Source: Maribacter orientalis
GTDB lineage: Bacteria > Bacteroidota > Bacteroidia > Flavobacteriales > Flavobacteriaceae
Assembly: GCF_900109345.1 (NCBI RefSeq)
Contig: NZ_FNZN01000004.1
Location: 372,001-436,000 of the forward strand
Reading direction: 5' to 3'
Length of the DNA: 64,000 nucleotides
Shown: positions 8,105 through 18,309 of the stretch, in pieces
Layout of the letters: each line of letters begins with the position of its first letter
How positions within the stretch are numbered: position 1 is the stretch's first letter
Notes under the pieces: model-generated
Told to the model about the DNA's origin: nothing
The model's input: the letters and a program-made list of their open reading frames with translations, nothing else
Databases searched by the model: none
Position numbers and translations under genes: made by a program

Positions 8105-9397
8105 ATGAAAAATTACAAAAGTCTACTGTTTATCGTTTTACTGATTAATCCAATAATTGGGCTATATGCTCAACTTACGGTTAACCAAGACCGTTTAGAA
8201 AAAAGAATAACCGAACTAGCCCAATTTGGAATTCAAGAAAACGGAGAAACAGAACGAGTAGCTTTTAGTGATGCAGATCTTGCCGCGCAAAAATGGGTAA
8301 TCTCCGAATTAAAAGAAATGGGCATAGAAACCCATATCGATTTCGCCGGAAATATAATTGGTATTCGAAAAGGAACCAATGCTTCTAAAAAGCCAATTTC
8401 TTTTGGTTCACATATAGACCGTGTGCCGCATGGTGGAAATTATGACGGCTGTGTTGGAAGCATGGCTGCCTTAGAAGTTCTAAAGGTGCTCGATGAAAAC
8501 AACGTTAAAACAAAACATCCTTTAGAAATTATTATTTTTTCAAATGAAGAAGGTGGTGTTGTAGGTAGCAGAGCGATTGCTGGCCAATTGAACAAAACTG
8601 CATTTCCTGTTAAAAATTCTACAGGATATACCATTGGTGAAGGCATGATGCGATTAGGTGGTGATACCACCAGACTTGCAGATGTCGCTCGAAAAAAAGG
8701 GGATGTTGCAGCGTTCTTAGAATTACATATTGAGCAAGGCGGTATACTAGAAAAAGAAAATCTTGCTATTGGTATTGTGGAAGGCATCGTAGGTCTAAAA
8801 TGGTGGAATGTTGAATTCAATGGTTTTGCCAATCACGCGGGCACCACACCTATGAATGCGAGACAAGATGCCTTATTGGCCGCTGCAAAATTTATCATCG
8901 CCGTAAACGAGGTAGCGACTAGTTTTGAGGGCGCTCAAGTTGCCACTGTCGGCAGAATATCTGCTGAACCGGGTGCGCCCAATGTGATTCCTGGCAAAGT
9001 AGTTTCTAGCCTAGAAATACGTGACCTTTCATCCGAAGTTATTGAAAAAGTATATCAAGAAATTGAAAAACGAGCTTTAGCGATTAGTAAAGCATCGGGT
9101 GTCGAAATTAAGTTTTACGCTTTGGATACCACGGCTGATCCCGCAATAATGGATTCAACTATTCAAAAGGAAATAGAAAAAAGCATCAATTCACTTGGGC
9201 TAAGTTATAAGTCTATGCCAAGTGGTGCTGGCCATGATGCTCAAGACATGGCATTAATTGCACCTACAGGAATGATATTCGTTCCGAGCAAAGGTGGCAT
9301 TAGTCATTCGCCGAAAGAATTCACTTCCGCTTCCGATATGGCAAACGGCGCCAATGTGTTATTGAAAACTATTTTAGCGTTGGATAAATCGTTATAA
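8105..9397 (+). CDS. exported M20-family amidohydrolase (allantoate amidohydrolase / N-carbamoyl-amino-acid hydrolase type)
   Basis: A 430-aa zinc hydrolase. After a signal peptide (about residues 1-22, cleavage near LYA-Q) come the dinuclear metal ligands: H103 and D114 (SHIDRVPHGGNYDG), the E148/E149 pair (SNEEGG), H208 (LELHIEQGG) and a C-terminal histidine near HSPKEF. HIEQGG is characteristic of the allantoate/N-carbamoyl-amino-acid/ureidoglycolate amidohydrolase branch, which cleaves ureido or amide C-N bonds. The signal peptide is unusual for that branch and suggests periplasmic action. It follows the dehydrogenase by 6 nt. Confidence 0.8.
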   Translation: MKNYKSLLFIVLLINPIIGLYAQLTVNQDRLEKRITELAQFGIQENGETERVAFSDADLAAQKWVISELKEMGIETHIDFAGNIIGIRKGTNASKKPISFGSHIDRVPHGGNYDGCVGSMAALEVLKVLDENNVKTKHPLEIIIFSNEEGGVVGSRAIAGQLNKTAFPVKNSTGYTIGEGMMRLGGDTTRLADVARKKGDVAAFLELHIEQGGILEKENLAIGIVEGIVGLKWWNVEFNGFANHAGTTPMNARQDALLAAAKFIIAVNEVATSFEGAQVATVGRISAEPGAPNVIPGKVVSSLEIRDLSSEVIEKVYQEIEKRALAISKASGVEIKFYALDTTADPAIMDSTIQKEIEKSINSLGLSYKSMPSGAGHDAQDMALIAPTGMIFVPSKGGISHSPKEFTSASDMANGANVLLKTILALDKSL

Positions 9398-9472
9398 TTT
9401 TAACCACTTTCAGAACACTGTTTTTTTCAATAGTATTATCTTTAGTTAACTCAAACCAAAGAACATATTCTT

Positions 9473-11026
9473 ATGAGAAAACTACTATCTCTTTTAGCTA
9501 TAACGCTATTACTTTACAGTTCTATTATAACTGCACAAACCCAAAAAGATATTGTTGCCGCCATTGAAAAAGAAGGTAATGGAAATTCACAGCTTGAACA
9601 ACTAGCCTTCGAATTAATGGACCTTAACGGACCGAGATTAGTAGGAACCCCCGAAATGAAAACTGCTCATGATTGGGCCATTAACACCTATAAAAAATGG
9701 GGCATTTCTGCAGAAAACCAACAATGGGGAACTTGGAAAGGTTGGCAACGCGGCATCACCCATGTAGATATGGTGTCGCCTCGCGTAGCATCACTTCATG
9801 CCACACAATTGGCTTGGAACCCTAGTACACATAAAAAAGGCGTTACTGCATCTTTAATTACATTACCAAGCTTCTCTGATTCTTTGGCCTTTGTTAAATG
9901 GCTACCTAATGTAAAAGGTAAAATTGTAATGGTAAGCATGTTACAGCCTACCGGTCGACCAGATGAAAACTGGGAAGAATACGCGACCAAAGTATCTTTT
10001 GAAAAAATGAAAACGGAACGCGATTCATTAGAAAAAATTTGGAGGCAGAATATTAGTAATACGGGGTATACCAGTAGAAATATCAATGCTGCTTTTGAAA
10101 AAGCAGGTGCAGTAGGTATTGCCCAATCAAGATGGTCAGAAGGTTTTGGAGCGAATAAGATATTCAGTGCAGGTACCGAAAAAATTCCTGCTGTAGATAT
10201 CTCCTTAGAAGATTATGGCATGTTATACCGTATGGTTGAGCATGGTGTTGATCCACAGATAAAAATAGTAGCAGAATCGAAAGATTTGGGTAAAGTACCG
10301 ACCTTCAATACTATTGCTACCATACCAGGAACTGAATTCCCAGATGAGTATGTAATTCTATCAGCACATTTCGATTCTTGGGATGGAGCGACAGGTGCCA
10401 CAGATAATGGTACAGGTACTATTACCATGTTAGAGGCTGCCCGTATCCTTAAAAAAGTGTATCCTAACCCTAAACGAACCATCTTAATTGGGCATTGGGG
10501 TAGTGAAGAACAAGGATTGAACGGCTCAAGCTCTTTTGTACAAGACCATCCAGAAATTGTTGCAGGCGTACAAGCTGTTTTCAACCAAGATAATGGTACT
10601 GGTCGTGTAGTTAATCTTTCAGGTCAAGGTTTTCTTCATGCCTATGATTATTTAGGTCGTTGGTTAGAGGCTGTTCCTGAAACGTATAAAAATGAAATAG
10701 AAACTACGTTCCCTGGGTCGCCAGGCCGTGGAGGTTCTGATTACGCTTCCTTTGTTGCAGCCGGTGCACCCGCTTTTTCATTAAGCTCCCTAAGTTGGGA
10801 TTATTGGAACTATACGTGGCATACAAACTTGGATACGTATGATAAAATCGTTTTTGATGATGTTCGCAACAATGCAATTCTTACAGCCATTCTAACCTAT
10901 ATGGCGTGTGAAGACCCTGAAAAAACATCGAGGGAAAAAGCGGTATTAGGAAAAGATTCAAGAACTGGCGAACAAGCCACATGGCCTGATCCTAGAAGTC
11001 CGAAACGCAATGGAGGTCAAGAATAA
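9473..11026 (+). CDS. secreted M28-family zinc peptidase
   Basis: A 517-aa exported metallopeptidase with a signal peptide (about 1-21, TAQ cleavage). A PA-like insert precedes the catalytic domain, whose co-catalytic zinc ligands are H299 and D311 (SAHFDSWDGATGATDNG), E345/E346 (WGSEEQG), D373 (NQDNGTGR) and a late histidine (YTWHTNLDTYD). M28 enzymes are aminopeptidases or carboxypeptidases. The gene begins 75 bp after the amidohydrolase and is followed after 36 bp by the large BNR protein, another exported product, so the three may be co-transcribed. Confidence 0.87.
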   Translation: MRKLLSLLAITLLLYSSIITAQTQKDIVAAIEKEGNGNSQLEQLAFELMDLNGPRLVGTPEMKTAHDWAINTYKKWGISAENQQWGTWKGWQRGITHVDMVSPRVASLHATQLAWNPSTHKKGVTASLITLPSFSDSLAFVKWLPNVKGKIVMVSMLQPTGRPDENWEEYATKVSFEKMKTERDSLEKIWRQNISNTGYTSRNINAAFEKAGAVGIAQSRWSEGFGANKIFSAGTEKIPAVDISLEDYGMLYRMVEHGVDPQIKIVAESKDLGKVPTFNTIATIPGTEFPDEYVILSAHFDSWDGATGATDNGTGTITMLEAARILKKVYPNPKRTILIGHWGSEEQGLNGSSSFVQDHPEIVAGVQAVFNQDNGTGRVVNLSGQGFLHAYDYLGRWLEAVPETYKNEIETTFPGSPGRGGSDYASFVAAGAPAFSLSSLSWDYWNYTWHTNLDTYDKIVFDDVRNNAILTAILTYMACEDPEKTSREKAVLGKDSRTGEQATWPDPRSPKRNGGQE

Positions 11027-11062
11027 ATTTTCCAAATAAAAAGAACAAAAACCAACCACATC

Positions 11063-14000
11063 ATGAGAACCATCAAACTTTTACTTTTACTACTCCTTAT
11101 TTCTCCTTTAGCACTTCAATCGCAACGTAGAAAAAATAAGGTCACCGAGCCAACGATTAAACTCGAAGACTCACTTTTTCAAGGATTAAAATGGCGAAAT
11201 ATAGGTCCGTTTAGAGGCGGTAGAAGTGTTGCATCAACCGGAGTGGTTGGTCAACCAATGACCTATTACATGGGAACTGTTGGAGGTGGAATTTGGAAAA
11301 CTACCGATGACGGAATTACATGGAATAATATTTCTGACGGATTCTTGAAAACTGCGACCGTAGGTGCCATTTCCGTATCTGAAAGCAATCCCAATATTGT
11401 TATTGCCGGTATGGGCGAACATGCCGCTAGAGGGGTAATGACTTCTATGGGTGATGGTGTTTACAAATCTACCGATGCAGGTAAAACATGGAAGCATATG
11501 GGGTTAGATGAAACTAGACATATTTCTGATGTTATCATACACCCAACCAATCCTGATATTATTTTGATTTCAGCCCAAGGAGCACAATACGGACCTTCTT
11601 CTCAACGTGGTATTTATAAAACTATAGATGGTGGCGAAACTTGGGAGAATGTTCTTTTTATAGATAATATAACAGGTGCTTCTTCACTTTCTATGGATAT
11701 GACGAACCCAACGATACTGTATGCTGCAATGTGGCAACACAGACGTTTTCCTTGGACGATGGAATCTGGCGGTAAAAATTCGGGCATCTACAAATCTACC
11801 GATGGCGGAGATACTTGGAAACAAGTAACCGAAGGTCTACCTAAAGAAATGGGTAAAATCGGTGTTTCAGTATCTCGGGCAAATCCTGAGCGGGTATTTG
11901 CTGTAATTGAGGCTGAAGGCGAAAAAGGAGGTGTTTATAGATCTGATGACGCGGGTAAGAAGTGGACACTGATCAATAAAGACCGTATCAATATTACGCG
12001 ATCATGGTATTACATGGAGATTTTTGCGGATACACAAAATGAGAATATTGTTTATGTTTTGAACGCCCCAGTGACCAAATCCATTGATGGCGGCAAATCT
12101 TTTTCCCCATTATCTACTCCGCACGGTGACAATCACCATTTATGGATCGACCCTTTGAACAATCAACGTATGATAAATTCAAATGACGGCGGATCCAATG
12201 TATCAAACAATGGAGGTAAAAGCTGGAGCACCCAAGAAAACCAAAACACAGCACAATTTTATAGGGTGATAACAGATAATTTAGTGCCTTACAATGTATA
12301 TGGTGGCCAGCAAGATAATTCTACAGTCGCCATAGCATCTAGAACCAATGATGATGGTATCGATTGGAAAGATTGGTATGCAGTTGCGGGTGGAGAAAGT
12401 GCTTTTTTAGCTTTTGACCCAGACAATCCAAAATTGATTTATGGTGGTACTTACCAAGGAAATATTGATAAGTGGGATGCTAATACAAAAGAATCAAAAC
12501 CTATTAAAGAATATCCAGAACTTGGTTTAAGTATCTCGCCCGAAAATGCAAAATATCGCTATAACTGGAATGCTCCGATTATTACATCGCCACACGACAG
12601 AAAAACGATTTACCACGGTGGTAACGTTGTTTTCAAATCTACAGACGAAGGCCAAAGCTGGTCTGTTATTAGTCCCGATTTAACCCGAAATGAAACTGAC
12701 AAACACGGTCTAGGAGGTGGGCCATTTACCAACGAAGCTGCAGGTGGTGAAATATACAACACGCTTACTTACCTTACCGAGTCTTCACATGAAGAAGGTG
12801 TTCTTTGGTCTGGCAGCGATGATGGTTTGGTACATGTTACAAAAGACGGTGGTGTAAATTGGACCAACGTTACGCCAACAGGTATTAAAGAAGGAATTAT
12901 TAATAGTATTGAAGTATCTCCACATGACCCAGCCACGGCCTATATTGTACTTATGCGATATAAGTCAATGGATTTTGACAACTATATTTTTAAAACCACT
13001 GATTACGGAACAACTTGGATGAAGATTACCAATGGAATAACAGGTGATAATACATTTACCCGTGTTGTTCGTGAAGACAAAAAGGTAAAAGGTTTACTAT
13101 ATGCAGGTACCGAAACAGGTCTTTTTATCTCTTTGGATGACGGCCTATATTGGCAGCCCTTACAACTAAATCTACCTTTGACTCCTATAAATGACCTAAC
13201 CATTCAAGATAATGATTTGGTAGTTGCCACTGCCGGTCGTGCATTTTGGATTTTAGATGATTTGGCTACGTTACAAAATATAAAAACACCCAAACAAGAG
13301 GTTTCTATTTTTCAACCCAAAGACACCTATTTGTTTATGGGTGGATCAAGTGACAAACCTGTTCCGGGGTTAGGGAGCAATCCTAAAAGTGGAGTAACGT
13401 TTGATTACTATTTAATTGAAAAACAAGATAGTACAGAACTTAAATTAGAGGTGATAAAAGACGGTGAAGTCATTCGTACCATTTCCAACCAAAAACCAAA
13501 AGATTTCAAATCATGGCCTGGCGGTCCATCTAAACCAAATGTGTTACCTTCTAAAAAAGGATATAATCGATTTACTTGGGATTTTAAAAGAGAAAGTTTG
13601 CCCGCAGTTGACAAGGTGTTTGTTTTGGGTGGTCATGATGGTTCAACAGTAGGCCCCGGAGACTATACCTTAAAAATAACTTTAGGGACAAGCACCTCAG
13701 AAACTACCGTCAAAATTTTACCGAACCCGAAAGTGAAAAGTAGCCTAGCCGATTATGCTGAGCAACAAGAACTTTTAAAGACTATAGAGGCTGCTGTGGT
13801 AGATATGCACAATTCAGTGAATTCTATGCGTTCGGCAAAGGCACAATTGAAATATTATGCCAAACTCTTAAAAGACAATGAAAAAGCTGAATCTCTATTA
13901 AAGCAAGGAGATTCTTTAGTGAAACGAATTACCGCTTGGGAAGAAAATTTAATACAACCGAATCAAAAAACTTTTCAAGATGTAATCAATTTTGAAAATA

Positions 14001-14215
14001 AGTTAAATGCCCAATTATTAAATTTAAGAGGTTACATTGATGTAGTAGAACCAAAAGTTACCGCAGGTGCGAAGGTTAGGCTACAAGACCTTTTAGCGCA
14101 ATGGGGAATGTTTAAAACAGAGCAAAATGCGATTATTACTACTGAAATGGCCACATATAATGAGGCGTTTAGAAGTTTAGAAATTCCAGCACTAATATTA
14201 TCCAATAAAAAATAG
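11063..14215 (+). CDS. exported BNR/sortilin-like beta-propeller protein
   Basis: A 1050-aa exported protein with a signal peptide (about 1-20). Residues 40-760 contain many BNR/Asp-box style repeats (for example [42 protein letters not shown]), giving one or two seven- to ten-bladed propellers of the sortilin/VPS10 type. The C-terminal 250 residues form a beta sandwich followed by a helical region (about 895-1040). Such proteins are common in Bacteroidota beside secreted peptidases; a glycosidase or peptide-binding role is possible but unproven. I see no transmembrane anchor or PorSS C-terminal signal. Confidence 0.8.
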   Translation: MRTIKLLLLLLLISPLALQSQRRKNKVTEPTIKLEDSLFQGLKWRNIGPFRGGRSVASTGVVGQPMTYYMGTVGGGIWKTTDDGITWNNISDGFLKTATVGAISVSESNPNIVIAGMGEHAARGVMTSMGDGVYKSTDAGKTWKHMGLDETRHISDVIIHPTNPDIILISAQGAQYGPSSQRGIYKTIDGGETWENVLFIDNITGASSLSMDMTNPTILYAAMWQHRRFPWTMESGGKNSGIYKSTDGGDTWKQVTEGLPKEMGKIGVSVSRANPERVFAVIEAEGEKGGVYRSDDAGKKWTLINKDRINITRSWYYMEIFADTQNENIVYVLNAPVTKSIDGGKSFSPLSTPHGDNHHLWIDPLNNQRMINSNDGGSNVSNNGGKSWSTQENQNTAQFYRVITDNLVPYNVYGGQQDNSTVAIASRTNDDGIDWKDWYAVAGGESAFLAFDPDNPKLIYGGTYQGNIDKWDANTKESKPIKEYPELGLSISPENAKYRYNWNAPIITSPHDRKTIYHGGNVVFKSTDEGQSWSVISPDLTRNETDKHGLGGGPFTNEAAGGEIYNTLTYLTESSHEEGVLWSGSDDGLVHVTKDGGVNWTNVTPTGIKEGIINSIEVSPHDPATAYIVLMRYKSMDFDNYIFKTTDYGTTWMKITNGITGDNTFTRVVREDKKVKGLLYAGTETGLFISLDDGLYWQPLQLNLPLTPINDLTIQDNDLVVATAGRAFWILDDLATLQNIKTPKQEVSIFQPKDTYLFMGGSSDKPVPGLGSNPKSGVTFDYYLIEKQDSTELKLEVIKDGEVIRTISNQKPKDFKSWPGGPSKPNVLPSKKGYNRFTWDFKRESLPAVDKVFVLGGHDGSTVGPGDYTLKITLGTSTSETTVKILPNPKVKSSLADYAEQQELLKTIEAAVVDMHNSVNSMRSAKAQLKYYAKLLKDNEKAESLLKQGDSLVKRITAWEENLIQPNQKTFQDVINFENKLNAQLLNLRGYIDVVEPKVTAGAKVRLQDLLAQWGMFKTEQNAIITTEMATYNEAFRSLEIPALILSNKK

Positions 14216-14225
14216 ATACGACGAA

Positions 14226-14795
14226 TTGAACAATTTAATTATTGACACAATTTATAAAGGGGAAGATTATACTAAAACTCGTTTGCCAAGAGCAGAATAT
14301 GAAAATTGCGTTTTTGAAGGATGTAACTTTTCCGAAGGATATTTGGATAACCAAATATTCATGGAATGTGAATTTATAGAATGTAATTTAAGTAATACAA
14401 ATATTGTGAACACCACCTTTAAAGAAGTGAAGTTCTCACATTGTAAACTTATGGGAGCGGCTTTTAATACATGTAATACGTTTTTGATTGACATATCGTT
14501 TTTTGACTGCAATCTCAGTTATGCAATTTTTAATGAATTAAAACTTGTGGGGCAGTTCTTTGTATCGTGTAAACTGAATGAAGCAGAATTTTCAGATAGC
14601 GACCTAAGTAAAGCGAACTTTGATTCGTGCGATTTAAATCGCACAATTTTTTCTAGAACTAATCTTGAAAAGACAGATTTCAGCACTGCTTTTAATTATA
14701 ACATTGACCCCGAAAACAATAAGATGACAGGTGCCATTTTTACAAATGATGGCCTTGTCGGTTTATTACAGAAATATAAACTTAAGATAGTCTAG
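14226..14795 (+). CDS. pentapeptide-repeat protein
   Basis: A 189-aa right-handed quadrilateral beta helix. Five-residue repeats with a central Leu/Phe, such as CVFEG-CNFSE, CEFIE-CNLSN, CKLNE-AEFSD-SDLSK-ANFDS-CDLNR, run through most of the chain, with a break near 85-100. The size and pattern resemble Qnr/McbG-type DNA mimics that protect gyrase, but many unrelated proteins share the fold. I use the TTG start at 14226, 10 nt after the BNR gene; no ATG in frame would keep the first repeats. Confidence 0.82.
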   Translation: MNNLIIDTIYKGEDYTKTRLPRAEYENCVFEGCNFSEGYLDNQIFMECEFIECNLSNTNIVNTTFKEVKFSHCKLMGAAFNTCNTFLIDISFFDCNLSYAIFNELKLVGQFFVSCKLNEAEFSDSDLSKANFDSCDLNRTIFSRTNLEKTDFSTAFNYNIDPENNKMTGAIFTNDGLVGLLQKYKLKIV

Positions 14796-14928
14796 TAATA
14801 AGAAATTTATAAAAAGCTTAAATTGAATTTAACTACAAGGCAAGAGACAAAAAATAACGTCCATTAACAGAATTGATTATAACCAAGGAGTAAAAACATA
14901 TATTACTAATTATTAAATAAAAATTATC

Positions 14929-15027
14929 ATGGGAAAAGGTCAAGACGCAAAGAAAAATGTAAAAAAGGCACCGGTAAAAACAGCTAAAGAAAAAAAAGAA
15001 GAAAAGAGGTTAAAAAAATCAAAATAA
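14929..15027 (+). CDS. 32-aa lysine-rich small protein
   Basis: An ATG-initiated ORF encodes MGKGQDAKKNVKKAPVKTAK and a further 12 residues ending in KKSK. Nearly half the residues are lysine and there are no aromatic residues, as in small ribosome- or nucleic-acid-associated proteins. The MGKG start recalls ribosomal protein THX, but the rest does not match it. The ORF stands alone between 14796 and 15211, where I see nothing else beyond AT-rich sequence. Confidence 0.6.
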   Translation: MGKGQDAKKNVKKAPVKTAKEKKEEKRLKKSK

Positions 15028-15211
15028 GGTTAGTGTTAATCTAATTAACATCAACTAAATTTAAAAAAAGAATGCGTCAGGGCCAACGTGTTGCAATTCG
15101 AAAAGTTCAAATAAATGATTAAAGAATTCGGGAAACTCAATATTTCTTAGATAAAGGCATTTAAACAAAAGATTCCAATAAAATTCTGCCGAGAATACTT
15201 TTGTTGTAAGA

Positions 15212-16135
15212 TTAAAAATTATTGATCCAGGCAAATTTCTCTTTTATGATATCTTCCTTTTGTTTTTCCAAAAATTCAAGTAAGGCACTTGCAGTAGGAG
15301 ACAATTTCTTTGATTTCAGCCAAATTAAATTCCAAGTCGTTACGAGGGGAAGTCCTTTTACAGGTATAATTTGCAAATCTCCACATTTAAGCTCATTTTT
15401 AATACCGATTAAAGGCATTATAGAACATCCTAACCCAGAAACTACTGCTTGTTTAACTGCTTCATTTGAGGTTAGTTGAATCTTTTTTTGTACAGAAAAC
15501 TTATTCGTTTCAATAAAAGTTACCATCGCATTTCTAGTCGCCGATCCCTGTTCTCTATAAATTAAGGGCAGGTCTTCAAACAATTTCTTTTTGTTTGGAG
15601 CTCCCTTAAACTTAAGATCTGAACTACCTACATAAAACAATCTATTAGACATCAGTTCCACCCTGTTCACTTTCAATTTATTAGGTAAAACCGAAACCAG
15701 TGCAAAATCTACTTCGTTCAATTCTAGATTTTCAACCACTCTCGCCTTATTGGTAACATCCATAACAAGATCTACCCCCGAATTAATCTTCATAAAGTCA
15801 GATAAAAAATAAGGCATTACATATTTACCAGTTGATACTATAGATATTTTGAGCCTCCCTGAAAGGGAACCTTGGTATGCCAAGGTTTTGTAATTAATAG
15901 CATAAACCTCATTTAGTATTTTTTCCGCTGCCAAGGCTATTTCCTTTCCGAAATCTGTGATATAAAGCTTTCTACCTACCACCTCGGTCAAGGGAATAGG
16001 AAACTGGTCTTGAAAATTTTTTAACTGAATAGAAACTGCAGGCTGGGTCAAATGGAGCTCCTCAGCAGCTTTAGTAATACTCTGTATTTGGGTTATTTTT
16101 AAAAATATTTGAAGTTGGTGCAACGTATAATGCAT
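15212..16135 (-). CDS. LysR-type transcriptional regulator, likely controlling dabBA
   Basis: A 307-aa LysR regulator: an N-terminal winged helix-turn-helix (1-65, with SITKAAEELHLTQPAVSIQLKN), a linker helix, and a periplasmic-binding-protein-like effector domain (about 90-295). It is divergently transcribed from the small genes and dabBA, with 102 bp between start codons, the classical layout in which a LysR protein controls the neighbouring operon and itself. CbbR-type regulators of carbon fixation and DAB loci have the same domain layout. The effector is unknown. Confidence 0.88.
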   Translation of the reverse strand: MHYTLHQLQIFLKITQIQSITKAAEELHLTQPAVSIQLKNFQDQFPIPLTEVVGRKLYITDFGKEIALAAEKILNEVYAINYKTLAYQGSLSGRLKISIVSTGKYVMPYFLSDFMKINSGVDLVMDVTNKARVVENLELNEVDFALVSVLPNKLKVNRVELMSNRLFYVGSSDLKFKGAPNKKKLFEDLPLIYREQGSATRNAMVTFIETNKFSVQKKIQLTSNEAVKQAVVSGLGCSIMPLIGIKNELKCGDLQIIPVKGLPLVTTWNLIWLKSKKLSPTASALLEFLEKQKEDIIKEKFAWINNF

Positions 16136-16164
16136 AAAATTTGTTTATGTATAGTATAACTAAT

Positions 16165-16180
16165 ATAAATAAAAATTTAT
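16165..16180. promoter_or_regulatory. perfect inverted repeat between LysR gene and dab operon
   Basis: ATAAAT-AAAA-ATTTAT is a perfect 6-bp inverted repeat with a 4-nt spacer, about midway between the two divergent start codons. LysR proteins bind AT-rich dyads of this general kind, so it is a candidate operator. In such an AT-rich gap it could also arise by chance. Confidence 0.35.
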
Positions 16181-16237
16181 AATTAAAATACATAATCTTT
16201 GCTTAAAGAAATAGTAATTAATCTTAATAGTCTTAAA

Positions 16238-16534
16238 ATGGAAACAAAAAAAGTAACCTCAACAAAAAAAATTCAATTGGTCAAAGGTGAATTCACTTCG
16301 CCGGAAGCCAACGATATTATTATGTCACTTATCGATGAAAAAATCAACTTTCACAAACTACAAAGGCTTCAGCTGTGGGAAGGAAATCACATTTGTAAAA
16401 CAGACCTTTTGGACGGTCGAATTAAAGAACTTCTAAAAGAAAAATTAAATACCAAAGAGTTCCTAGTAGATACCAAAGAAATTGGTAGAAAATATGTAAT
16501 CAACGGGATTTTGGAAATCAAGGTTTCTGAATAA
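16238..16534 (+). CDS. small hypothetical protein, first gene of the dab operon
   Basis: A 98-aa protein. I start it at ATG 16238 (METKKVTSTKK) rather than at the longer frame, which would begin in the regulatory gap. It is charged and alpha/beta, with no signal peptide or membrane segment; a middle motif is FHKLQRLQLWEGNHICKTD. It is the first gene downstream of the LysR intergenic region and points the same way as dabBA, so it probably belongs to that operon. I do not recognise the family. Confidence 0.7.
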   Translation: METKKVTSTKKIQLVKGEFTSPEANDIIMSLIDEKINFHKLQRLQLWEGNHICKTDLLDGRIKELLKEKLNTKEFLVDTKEIGRKYVINGILEIKVSE

Positions 16535-16612
16535 GAATCAAGCAAATAATTAGACCATCAAAATCCTATTTATTGAACTTTTTAACAACATCTTTCACTA
16601 AAAAAATCGAAC

Positions 16613-16783
16613 ATGCAATTTTCAAAATCTACTATTCTACCGGTAATGGGCATAATCTTACTTGCATTATTAATTCTAATGTCCTATGTAAATGAAGCCA
16701 TTTTTTTAGACCGTATTTTAATCTGTAGCGTCATTTTAAGTTTCGTATTTATTGCCAAGCTGGGCGAAAACAGAAAACAATAG
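16613..16783 (+). CDS. 56-aa two-span membrane peptide in the dab operon
   Basis: The ATG at 16613 opens a 56-aa ORF with two hydrophobic segments (about residues 8-25 and 32-48) and a short basic tail (GENRKQ). It lies 78 nt after the preceding small gene and 41 nt before dabB, all in one direction. It could be an accessory subunit of the DabAB complex, which in its known form has no such small partner. Function is inferred from position only. Confidence 0.6.
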   Translation: MQFSKSTILPVMGIILLALLILMSYVNEAIFLDRILICSVILSFVFIAKLGENRKQ

Positions 16784-16824
16784 ATTTTACATCCAAAAAT
16801 TAAAAATTCTTTTAAAATCTGCAT

Positions 16825-18309
16825 ATGATTCTTGAAAACAAGCCACAAGAAGAAACGACCTTTAAAACAAACAAAAAAAACAATACCTCCCTTTCTATAG
16901 CACTTATAAATATTATTCCACTTTTTCTGTGGTTATTATTTATTGGAAATATTATGTACGCCTTATATTTTTATCCTACGATACCTGAATGGTCTAAAGG
17001 AACTATATTAAAAATTAATGGTTTCACTATTTTAATCTGGACAACCGTCACCTTCTTCAGTGCCATTGTAAGTAGTTATGCGAAAACCTATCTACAAGGC
17101 TTTAAACACCATACCAAATTCATGTTGCTATGCATTGGGTTTACGCTTTCAGTAATGCTTTTAGTCATGTCTAATCATGTATTACTATTACTATTTAGCT
17201 GGCTGATGATGGGCAGTTTTATGTCTTATTTAATCGGTATAGATTCTGAATGGGGAGAGGCACGGGAAGCTTTAAAATTTACTTTTCGCTATTTTCTTAC
17301 TGGTAGTTTATTCCTAAGTTCTGGATTACTTCTATTGGCATATGAAAGTGGAACCTTTACCATAAGTAAAATAATTCCTATACTAGAGAATCTACCAAAG
17401 CACATTGTTTTCATAGCAGCTCTTTGCATCATTGTTGCAGCTTTTATACAATCTGCCATTTACCCTTTCCATCGTTGGTTGCTTTCATCCATGACATCGC
17501 CTACGCCTGCCTCAGCACTTATGCACGCAGGTTTTGTAAATGGTTCGGGAATAGTATTAGCTTTATTTTCTACCTTAATCTTTACATCTAACACATTTAA
17601 TATTCTATTGATTGTTGGGGGACTTACCGCAATCATTGCTCAGTTCACCAAGCTTTTACAAGTTAATGTAAAACAAAAATTAGCATGCTCTACCATAGCT
17701 CAAATGGGTTTTATGATTATGCAATGCGGGTTGGGATTTTTCAATGCGGCCATAGTACACTTAATTCTTCACGGGTTTTATAAGGCCTATCTATTTCTAT
17801 CTTCTGGGGAAGAAATCGCACATTCACAACCGCGAACCCCATTAGAAATTAAGATAAGACCGCTACAAGCAGTCATTGTTATTTTATTTGGAGTTCTTGG
17901 AGCCACACTTTTCGTTTTGCTTACAGGAAAGGGAACCCAAATAGATAGTAGTATTTTCCTAACTTTAATAGTAGCGATTACCGTAGGTCAGGTAACCTAT
18001 AATATCGTAAAGGAGCGAAGTCTATCAATTTCTCAAAAAATCATTTTGCCGCCCTTACTTTTTTTCTTAGGCATAGGCACGTATGCAATGCTATATAATG
18101 TAGTAACCCTTATGTTAGCAGACATGCCAATGATTTCTGTACCCTTGCCGCTTTCCTCTCTACAGATAGTTTTTGGCATTATTTTCTTAGCAGGGTTTTT
18201 CATTATGAAACTTGGGTTTTACCGCAAGATTCCCTGGTTATATGTAAAACTTCTTAACCTGTCTCAGCCCTATAAAAAATCCATATTATTTTATAAATCA
18301 AACTTCTAA
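16825..18309 (+). CDS. dabB: DabB-type proton-conducting membrane subunit (NuoL/MrpA-like)
   Basis: A 494-aa polytopic inner-membrane protein with about 13 hydrophobic segments, homologous to proton-conducting subunits of complex I and Mrp antiporters. The family signature is visible at about residues 213-247 (YPFHRWLLSSMTSPTPASAL, then MHAGFVNGSG). In DAB systems this subunit is thought to couple ion flow across the membrane to the hydration of CO2 by DabA. Its stop overlaps the ATG of dabA by one base (TAATG). The pairing with a DUF2309 protein, rather than complex I genes, makes the DabB assignment firm. Confidence 0.9.
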   Translation: MILENKPQEETTFKTNKKNNTSLSIALINIIPLFLWLLFIGNIMYALYFYPTIPEWSKGTILKINGFTILIWTTVTFFSAIVSSYAKTYLQGFKHHTKFMLLCIGFTLSVMLLVMSNHVLLLLFSWLMMGSFMSYLIGIDSEWGEAREALKFTFRYFLTGSLFLSSGLLLLAYESGTFTISKIIPILENLPKHIVFIAALCIIVAAFIQSAIYPFHRWLLSSMTSPTPASALMHAGFVNGSGIVLALFSTLIFTSNTFNILLIVGGLTAIIAQFTKLLQVNVKQKLACSTIAQMGFMIMQCGLGFFNAAIVHLILHGFYKAYLFLSSGEEIAHSQPRTPLEIKIRPLQAVIVILFGVLGATLFVLLTGKGTQIDSSIFLTLIVAITVGQVTYNIVKERSLSISQKIILPPLLFFLGIGTYAMLYNVVTLMLADMPMISVPLPLSSLQIVFGIIFLAGFFIMKLGFYRKIPWLYVKLLNLSQPYKKSILFYKSNF

